A stretch of 10,193 nucleotides of DNA, from NCBI GenBank assembly GCA_009777435.1, contig WRLW01000038.1, positions 1-10,193 on the forward strand, written 5' to 3'. The DNA is from Oscillospiraceae bacterium. Lineage in GTDB: Bacteria > Bacillota > Clostridia > Oscillospirales > UBA929. The position numbers and the translations under genes are program-made. Positions within the stretch are counted from its first letter, which is position 1. The number at the start of each line of letters is the position of its first letter. The notes below the pieces were generated by a model. It searched no databases. It was not told the origin of the DNA and saw only the letters and a list, made by a program, of their open reading frames with translations. Below, piece by piece: positions 5,769 to 10,193 of this stretch.

Positions 5769-6374
5769 GTGTTGCGGTTGAAGGATATCAGGCTTTCGAT
5801 GATCGTGTTGGCGCTGGCGTTTTTGGCGGGCGCTATAGGCGGCAATCTGACGGCCATGCTGCTCACGGGCGGCGACGAGCTGACCGAGTATATCGGCGGC
5901 TTTTGGGACGGCATGAACGCGGGAACCCTTTACGCGGCCTTCGCGGGCACGCTGCTGGCAGGTATGGCGATACCGCTTCTGATATTTCTATCCGGCTTTT
6001 CATCACTCGGCGTCGCGCTCATACCCGTTTGCGTCGCGTTCAAAGGTTTCACGTTCAGTTACGCGGTTTCGGCAATGCTCAGGTTCTTTGGGCCGAACGG
6101 CTTTCTGCTGACGGTTTGCGCTTTAGGTGTCACAAACCTTATATATATCCCGTGTATGCTGATGTCGGCGCTGTTCGCTTTTCGGACGTCGCTGGTGATG
6201 GCTTCGGTATTCTTCGGTAAAAACAAACAGATAAAAGCCGCGGCCTGCGGCCCCGTCTATTTTATCCCGTTTGCCGTGTGTTTTGCCGTGATACTGGGAT
6301 TGGCGGCCTATCAGGCGTTTTTGCAGCCCATGCTGCTGTCCGCGGCGGCCGGGACAGGATTTATTCAGCGGTGA
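5769..6374 (+). CDS. spoIIM: Stage II sporulation protein M
   Basis: SpoIIM is a mother-cell polytopic membrane protein that works with SpoIID and SpoIIP in the peptidoglycan-degrading complex of engulfment. With the GTG start at 5769 the protein has 201 aa, near the roughly 214 aa of Bacillus SpoIIM. About five membrane segments are visible, around 10-32, 54-75, 78-100, 112-140 and 160-185. The segment with IPLLIFLSGFSSLGVALIP is typical of the family. Start choice: an ATG at 5706 overlaps the proC stop (TAATG) and would give 222 aa, but it has no Shine-Dalgarno and lies upstream of the likely sigma-E start point. GTG 5769 has TGGGGT (5756-5761) at 7 nt. Adjacent xerD matches the gene order of other Firmicutes. 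Family call is firm; the start is uncertain. Confidence 0.88.
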   Translation: MLRLKDIRLSMIVLALAFLAGAIGGNLTAMLLTGGDELTEYIGGFWDGMNAGTLYAAFAGTLLAGMAIPLLIFLSGFSSLGVALIPVCVAFKGFTFSYAVSAMLRFFGPNGFLLTVCALGVTNLIYIPCMLMSALFAFRTSLVMASVFFGKNKQIKAAACGPVYFIPFAVCFAVILGLAAYQAFLQPMLLSAAAGTGFIQR

Positions 6375-6398
6375 TAAATAGAAAGGCGGATAAAGGAT

Positions 6399-7274
6399 AT
6401 GCAGGATTACATAGGCGCGTTTGAGAGGTATTTGAGGGACGAGAAGAACCGTTCCGAAAACACATTGCTGTCGTATATACGCGACATCAGCCAATTCAAG
6501 CGCTATCTCGGCGACGTTGATATAAAAGACGTCGGACGCGAGAAGGTCAAGGCGTATATGGACGCTCTGACCGCGCAGGGCAAGTCGCAGGCGACCGTTA
6601 CGCGCTCTATGGCGTCGCTGAAGTGCTTTTATCGGTATTTAATCGACTCCGGCGCCGTTTCCTCAAACCCCGTCAAGAACGTCACTCCGCTCAAGGTAGA
6701 ACGCAAGCTGCCGCAGGTTCTGACCAGTAAGGAGGTCGATCTGCTGCTTGGACAGCCCAAATGCACGGATCTCAAAGGCTACCGCGACCGCGCGATGCTT
6801 GAGCTGCTCTACGCCACCGGCATACGCGTCAGCGAGCTTGTATCGCTCAACATATCGGATATAAATCTTTCGGCCAGCTTCATACGGTGCCGCAACGCCG
6901 GCAAGGAACGTATAGTGCCGCTGTATCCCGCCGCCGTGCGCTCGCTTTCCGACTACACGCTGCTGGCGCGCGTTAAAATGTTGCGCGACCCGTCGCAGGA
7001 GGCCCTGTTCGTCAACCTGAACGGCGACCGCATGTCGCGTCAGGGCTTTTGGAAAATCATAAAGCACTATCAGGAGTCGTCAAACATCCGCAAGCAGATC
7101 ACGCCGCATACCTTGCGCCATTCTTTCGCCGCGCACCTGCTTGAAAACGGCGCGGATCTGCGGTCTATACAGGAGATGCTGGGGCACTCGGATATATCCT
7201 CAACTCAGGTATATGTGACGCTGGTCAACAAGCGCCTGAAAGACGTCTATAACCGCGCGCATCCGAGGGCATAG
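6399..7274 (+). CDS. xerD: Tyrosine recombinase XerD
   Basis: Site-specific recombinase expected to act at dif in resolving chromosome dimers. The 291 aa are typical for XerD. The N-terminal SAM-like DNA-binding domain (1-95) is followed by the catalytic domain with Arg143 (ATGIRVSEL), His237 and Arg240 (TPHTLRHSF), His263 (LGHSD) and the nucleophile Tyr272 (TQVY). The usual hairpin Lys (K172 of Escherichia coli XerD, in GKGNKER) aligns with Asn166 here, in CRNAGKER; Lys169 three residues on may replace it. GAAAGGCGG (6381-6389) precedes the ATG. The gene lies 24 nt after spoIIM, the spoIIM-xerD order known in Bacillus, and is probably last in the proC operon. It ends convergently with a second recombinase gene. 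Confidence 0.93.
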   Translation: MQDYIGAFERYLRDEKNRSENTLLSYIRDISQFKRYLGDVDIKDVGREKVKAYMDALTAQGKSQATVTRSMASLKCFYRYLIDSGAVSSNPVKNVTPLKVERKLPQVLTSKEVDLLLGQPKCTDLKGYRDRAMLELLYATGIRVSELVSLNISDINLSASFIRCRNAGKERIVPLYPAAVRSLSDYTLLARVKMLRDPSQEALFVNLNGDRMSRQGFWKIIKHYQESSNIRKQITPHTLRHSFAAHLLENGADLRSIQEMLGHSDISSTQVYVTLVNKRLKDVYNRAHPRA

Positions 7275-7291
7275 AATTAAAGAACACGGAA

Positions 7292-7322
7292 AACCCGGAT
7301 TGCCTGTTCGGCTATCCGGGTT
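7292..7322. terminator. Hairpin between the convergent recombinase genes, likely terminator
   Basis: AACCCGGAT (7292-7300) pairs perfectly with ATCCGGGTT (7314-7322), with an inner GCC/GGC pairing and loop TGTTC. On the minus strand the stem is followed by TTTTCC, so it best terminates the minus-strand xer gene, whose stop codon lies in its base. For xerD on plus it has no T-run and would be weaker. Confidence 0.6.
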
Positions 7323-8325
7323 ATGTGTTGGAGGTTGTTTTCTTTATATCCGCCAGCGGGTTGGCTCTGGCGGCGTCTCGCAGGCCGGAGTTTTCCACAT
7401 GCGTGTATATCTGCGTCGTGTTCAGATGCTCATGCCCGAGAATCTCCTGAAGCGTGCGCACATCGACGCCGTTTTGAAGCATAAGCGTTGCGGCCGAGTG
7501 GCGCAGCTTATGCGACGAATAGCGCGAGGCGTCAAGGCCCGCCGACAGAAGATGCTTTTTGACAAGCACATGTATGGTCTTAACGCTTATGCGGCTGCGC
7601 CGCGAGGAGAGGAACAGCGCGTTTTTATCCTTTGGAACCGGCTCGCCGCGGAGGCGCAGATGGTCGGCTATGGCGCTCAGGCACGCCTCGTTAAGGTACA
7701 CGACGCGCTCTTTGTCGCCCTTCCCCTTAACACGCAGGGCGTCGTCCTTAATGCTGGTAAGGTCAAGCGACGCCAGCTCGGAAATACGAAGCCCGCAATT
7801 AAGGAACAGCGTTAGTATACAATAGTCCCGCGCCTGATGCCTGCCCTCGACGCTGTTGAGAAGCTCCAAACATTCGTCTAATTTAAGGTATCGCGGCAGC
7901 GTTTTAGACAGCTTGGGGACATCAAGATCCTGAATAGGGTTAACGTCAAGCAGCCGGGCTTTCAGCGTGAGGAACTTAAAAAACGAACGCAGCGTCGTGG
8001 CCTTCCGCGCCCTTGCCGCCGCGCCCAGCCCGTATTCCGAGAACTCGCTGTTCGGGCGGTTGGGCCGCTGGCGGCTCAGAAAGGCCATAAACGCGTATAC
8101 ATCCTGCAATGTGACCGAGCGCACGGTCTCGATATCAACGTCGTTTATCGGTATATCGTCAAAGCGCTCGTAAGCGCCGGCCTGACCGCGGTGTTCCTTA
8201 AGAAACCGGAAAAACAGGCGCAGGTCAAGGTAATATTCATCAACAGTTTTTCTGCTGTGTCCCTTGACGGTCTCATGGTATGCCAAGAACTGGCGCAGGA
8301 GCGGCGGCGCGTCGCCGGTGTACAT
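7321..8325 (-). CDS. Second tyrosine recombinase, XerC/XerD-like
   Basis: A 334-aa site-specific recombinase, about 40 aa longer than the xerD product in this window; the extra length is in the N-terminal domain (around 45-70 and 85-108). The catalytic set is complete: Arg180 (NCGLRISEL), Lys202 (GKGDKER), His272 and Arg275 (SSHKLRHSA), His298 (LGHEH) and Tyr307 (TQIYTHV). An upstream extension of the frame to 8598 overlaps the divergent alkyltransferase gene. The ATG at 8325 has AAAGGA (8340-8335 on minus) at 9 nt, so I use it. It could be the XerC partner of XerD or an accessory Xer paralogue; conserved catalytic residues do not separate these. No integrase-style arm domain, attachment sites or mobile-element genes are seen, which argues against a phage integrase. 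Confidence 0.9.
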   Translation of the reverse strand: MYTGDAPPLLRQFLAYHETVKGHSRKTVDEYYLDLRLFFRFLKEHRGQAGAYERFDDIPINDVDIETVRSVTLQDVYAFMAFLSRQRPNRPNSEFSEYGLGAAARARKATTLRSFFKFLTLKARLLDVNPIQDLDVPKLSKTLPRYLKLDECLELLNSVEGRHQARDYCILTLFLNCGLRISELASLDLTSIKDDALRVKGKGDKERVVYLNEACLSAIADHLRLRGEPVPKDKNALFLSSRRSRISVKTIHVLVKKHLLSAGLDASRYSSHKLRHSAATLMLQNGVDVRTLQEILGHEHLNTTQIYTHVENSGLRDAARANPLADIKKTTSNT

Positions 8326-8353
8326 AAATAAAACAGTCCTTTCGGAGGTGCTT

Positions 8354-8851
8354 ATGATATTCAATATAATCGACAGCCCTTGCGGGCCGCTTACCGCCGT
8401 TTCAGACGGGGAGGCGCTGTGCCGCCTGTCGTTCGGCGCTGTGTCCGAGGACGCCGCGCGCGGACGCGACAAGGTAATAGAGGAGCTTGAGCGCCAGCTC
8501 GCGGAGTATTTCGCCGGTGAGCGCAAAACATTCGAGCTGCCTGTAAAGCTGTACGGCTCGGTGTTCGAGCAATGCGTATGGGCCGGTTTGGGTTCCATAC
8601 CTTACGGTAAAACCGTCACCTACGGCGAACTGGCCGCCGCGGTCGGAAAGCCCTCGGCGGCCCGCGCGGCCGGCGGCGCCTGCGGCCGCAACCCCGTAAG
8701 CATTGTCGTGCCTTGCCACCGTGTGGTCGGCGCCGGGCGCGGCGGTTCCCGGCAGGGAACCGCGCCGTGGCGGGAACGCATGACCGGCTTTGGCGGCGGG
8801 CTGGCCAACAAGGCGCTGCTGCTTGAGTTGGAGGAGCGTCACAACGCGTAA
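8354..8851 (+). CDS. ogt: Methylated-DNA-[protein]-cysteine S-methyltransferase (Ogt/MGMT type)
   Basis: Suicide DNA repair protein that transfers the alkyl group from O6-alkylguanine in DNA to its own cysteine. The protein has 165 aa, with a degenerate N-terminal domain (1-65) and the C-terminal DNA-binding and active-site domain. Conserved parts are the IPYGKTVTYGELA helix region (82-94), the Arg finger Arg104, the active site IVVPCHRVV (117-125, nucleophile Cys121) and the terminal LLLELE (155-160). GGAGGTG (8344-8350) fixes ATG 8354; an earlier ATG at 8264 in frame lies inside the opposite gene. Between PCHRVV and FGGGL the spacing is about 12 residues longer than usual, and the DNA coding for the extra part forms a perfect hairpin (8742-8763). 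The last 13 bases overlap the end of the convergent epimerase gene. Confidence 0.93.
   Translation: MIFNIIDSPCGPLTAVSDGEALCRLSFGAVSEDAARGRDKVIEELERQLAEYFAGERKTFELPVKLYGSVFEQCVWAGLGSIPYGKTVTYGELAAAVGKPSAARAAGGACGRNPVSIVVPCHRVVGAGRGGSRQGTAPWRERMTGFGGGLANKALLLELEERHNA
8742..8763. repeat. Perfect inverted repeat inside the alkyltransferase gene
   Basis: GCGGTTCCC (8742-8750) and GGGAACCGC (8755-8763) are exact reverse complements around a GGCA loop. The repeat lies within the codons of the extra loop following the catalytic PCHRVV motif, and keeps the reading frame. Confidence 0.85.
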
Positions 8852-9831
8852 ATCTTCTCCGCCAGCTCCGTGAGCATGTCCATGTCGCGGTCGTATTCCT
8901 CGTCAATAAGCTTTTCATGGGAATCGTAATACCTAAGGCACCTGCGTACGCCCTCCGCGAAGGTGACGCGCGCCTGGTAACCGGGTACGAAGTCCTTTAG
9001 CTTGCTGTTGTCGAAAATTACGCTCTCGGCCTTGTCGCCCAGCAGGTGCCCTTTTATGCCGGGCAGCTTGCGCTCAATAAGCGCGGACGGCAGATGCACT
9101 AATTTCGGCTCGACGCCCAGCGCGCCGCCTACCGTGCGCACGATGTTGTTCCAACTTAGCGCCTCGTCGGAGGTTATGTGGAACTCCTGCCCGACGGCGC
9201 GCGGCTGGCCGAGCAGGCCCGCCATGCCTTGGGCGAAGTCCGTATGGTGGGTGATTGTCCACAGGGACGTGCCGTCGCCGTGAAGTATGACCGGCTTTCC
9301 GTCTAAGATGCGCTTGATGGGCGTATAGGGATGCCTCGCGCCTATGGGGAAAGGCAGGTTCCCTAAGCCGTATGTATGGGACGGCCTTATTATTGTACAA
9401 GGCAGCGCCGAATGTTGAAGCAAGGCTTCACATTCGGCCTTTTCCTCCGAATAGCGCCATATCCTGTTTGTCAGCGGCGTCGATTCCGTTATCCGGTAGT
9501 GCATGAGCGGCTTTTGGTAGGCCGACGCGGAGCTTATGAAAACATATTGGCCCGTGCGGCCTGTGAACATATCTATATCCTGCCTGACATGCTCGGGCGT
9601 GAACGCTATCCAGTTAACCACAACGTCAAAATACTCGCCGCCCAGCACGCGGCGCAGTGAAGCGGGGTCGCGCGCGTCGGCGTTAAGCATCCGCGCGCCT
9701 GAAAAAAGCGGGGCGCTGTTGCCGCGGTGCAGAGCCGTCAGCGAAACGCCGGGCGTTTCGGTCAGCAGCTGCCCGACGGCGGTGCCGATCAGACCGGTGC
9801 CGCCGATAAACAAAACCTTCATAACAGACAT
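8839..9831 (-). CDS. NAD-dependent epimerase/dehydratase (extended SDR family)
   Basis: Rossmann-fold oxidoreductase of the extended short-chain dehydrogenase family, which usually acts on nucleotide sugars or related hydroxyl substrates; the substrate here cannot be told. Residues below are numbered from the internal ATG at 9822 (327 aa). GGTGLIG (7-13) binds the nucleotide, the FISSASAY strand (95-102) supplies the catalytic Ser region, and Tyr124-x3-Lys128 (YSEEK) is the catalytic pair. RPSHTYG (146-152) is typical of these epimerases. Three clustered ATGs (9834, 9831, 9822) follow GAAAGGA (9840-9834). I use 9831, 3 nt after the purine run; 9822 gives the cleanest family start (MKVLFIGG). 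The longer frame to 9906 has no ribosome binding site. The gene is apparently monocistronic, and its end overlaps the alkyltransferase gene by 13 bp. Confidence 0.87.
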   Translation of the reverse strand: MSVMKVLFIGGTGLIGTAVGQLLTETPGVSLTALHRGNSAPLFSGARMLNADARDPASLRRVLGGEYFDVVVNWIAFTPEHVRQDIDMFTGRTGQYVFISSASAYQKPLMHYRITESTPLTNRIWRYSEEKAECEALLQHSALPCTIIRPSHTYGLGNLPFPIGARHPYTPIKRILDGKPVILHGDGTSLWTITHHTDFAQGMAGLLGQPRAVGQEFHITSDEALSWNNIVRTVGGALGVEPKLVHLPSALIERKLPGIKGHLLGDKAESVIFDNSKLKDFVPGYQARVTFAEGVRRCLRYYDSHEKLIDEEYDRDMDMLTELAEKIYAL

Positions 9832-9852
9832 CATCCTTTCTTTCGTAACCTT

Positions 9853-9881
9853 ACAATAACATATATTACCGGTATGGGCAA
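9853..9881 (-). promoter_or_regulatory. Candidate promoter for the epimerase gene
   Basis: On the minus strand TTGCCC (9881-9876) and TATTGT (9858-9853) are 17 nt apart. Each hexamer matches consensus at about four positions. It would start transcription near 9846, just ahead of the ribosome binding site. This is a modest match in an AT-rich stretch where chance hits are common. Confidence 0.35.
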
Positions 9882-9957
9882 GGCTTGGGATTAACAAAAA
9901 GTACACAAAGAATTAAAATATGTTGTATCTTTAGTTCATAATTTGGATATAAATAAC

Positions 9958-9966
9958 TGCTATACT
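9958..9966 (+). promoter_or_regulatory. Extended -10 promoter element for the gene at 10014
   Basis: TGCTATACT (9958-9966) is an extended -10 element (TG, one base, then TATACT). No good -35 lies at the usual distance, which extended -10 promoters tolerate. Transcription from about 9973 would give a 40-nt leader containing a strong AAGGAGAT Shine-Dalgarno (9999-10006). Confidence 0.5.
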
Positions 9967-10013
9967 CTCACTATAGATAAGCTGTTCCGGTATTTGGGAA
10001 GGAGATAATTTTT

Positions 10014-10193
10014 ATGAGCCACCACGAAAACAACCACCATAAAGACGCGGCGCCCCAGCATCAGATGGAGCGTTACAGCTACAGCTTCGAGCCTGCCGAG
10101 CCGGCTCCGGTAAGAATCAAAAAACGCAGGCCGGCCCTGAAAGCCGCCGCCTTTATAATGTGCGGTCTGGCACTCTCGCTCGGCGGCGGATTC
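10014..10193 (+). CDS. Partial gene: His-rich N-terminus plus membrane segment, possibly an HtrA-like protease
   Basis: Only the first 60 codons are present; the gene runs off the window. The ATG at 10014 has an excellent AAGGAGAT Shine-Dalgarno 7 nt upstream and a promoter, so the gene is real. The N-terminus, MSHHENNHHKDAAPQHQ, has six histidines in 17 residues. A polar linker with YSYSF follows (21-25), then a basic cluster KKRR (36-39) and a hydrophobic stretch from about 43 (AAAFIMCGLALSLGGG), typical of an inside-positive membrane anchor. Clostridial HtrA/DegP-type serine proteases often start with a disordered cytoplasmic tail and a single span ending in Gly-rich sequence, which is why I suggest that family. 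No catalytic part is visible, so another anchored protein is equally possible. Confidence 0.6.
   Translation, partial: MSHHENNHHKDAAPQHQMERYSYSFEPAEPAPVRIKKRRPALKAAAFIMCGLALSLGGGF

Noticed and set aside
7300..7815. Plus-strand open frame (171 aa) opposite the second recombinase gene
   Set aside because: Antisense shadow without ribosome binding site; the minus strand carries a complete catalytic set.
6399..8325. Integrated mobile element bounded by the two recombinase genes
   Set aside because: No cargo genes, attachment site repeats or tRNA target, and xerD sits in the conserved spoIIM-xerD context.

Overview
The window looks like a chromosomal stretch from a GC-rich, endospore-forming member of the Clostridia (Firmicutes). 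Two sporulation/germination genes are present (cwlD and spoIIM). The six-cysteine peptide SCIFF and its radical SAM maturase are also present, a pair that is close to universal in Clostridia. Shine-Dalgarno sites are of Firmicutes type (AGGAGG-like), and spoIIM sits next to xerD as in Bacillus and Clostridium. The species cannot be named from this sequence. I see no rRNA, tRNA, CRISPR array, insertion sequence or prophage.

Layout. (1) Bases 1-2064, plus strand: cwlD (spore cortex amidase) and radA (recombination ATPase), 15 nt apart, probably one transcript. (2) Bases 2089-4617, plus strand: a clear extended -10 promoter drives yajC, a small DUF3792/TIGR04086-type membrane protein gene, scfA (a 48-aa SCIFF ranthipeptide precursor) and scfB (its radical SAM/SPASM maturase). 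A rho-independent terminator closes the unit. (3) Bases 4618-4893: an AT-rich gap with no gene, holding a perfect 14-bp tandem repeat and the promoter of the next operon. (4) Bases 4894-7274, plus strand: proC, spoIIM and xerD, with a possible internal sigma-E promoter just before spoIIM. (5) Bases 7292-7322: a hairpin between two convergent tyrosine recombinase genes, xerD on plus and a second xer gene on minus (7321-8325). (6) Bases 8354-8851: an O6-alkylguanine-DNA alkyltransferase gene, divergent from the second xer gene by only 28 bp and overlapping tail-to-tail by 13 bp with a minus-strand NAD-dependent epimerase/SDR gene. (7) Bases 9841-10193: an AT-rich divergent promoter region, then the first 60 codons of a protein with a His-rich N-terminus and one membrane segment, possibly an HtrA-type protease.

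How the genes fit together. The most specialised system is scfA-scfB: a tiny ribosomal peptide with six cysteines, expected to receive thioether crosslinks from ScfB, lying in the same unit as the Sec accessory gene yajC. RadA, the two Xer-type recombinases and the alkyltransferase concern DNA recombination, chromosome resolution and repair. CwlD and SpoIIM act in spore cortex maturation and engulfment. The most unusual sequence-level signals are the tandem repeat resembling the XerD arm of a dif site, the sigma-E-like promoter at the proC/spoIIM junction, an in-frame hairpin-forming insertion of about 12 codons in the alkyltransferase gene, and an RBS-sequestering hairpin before the DUF3792 gene.
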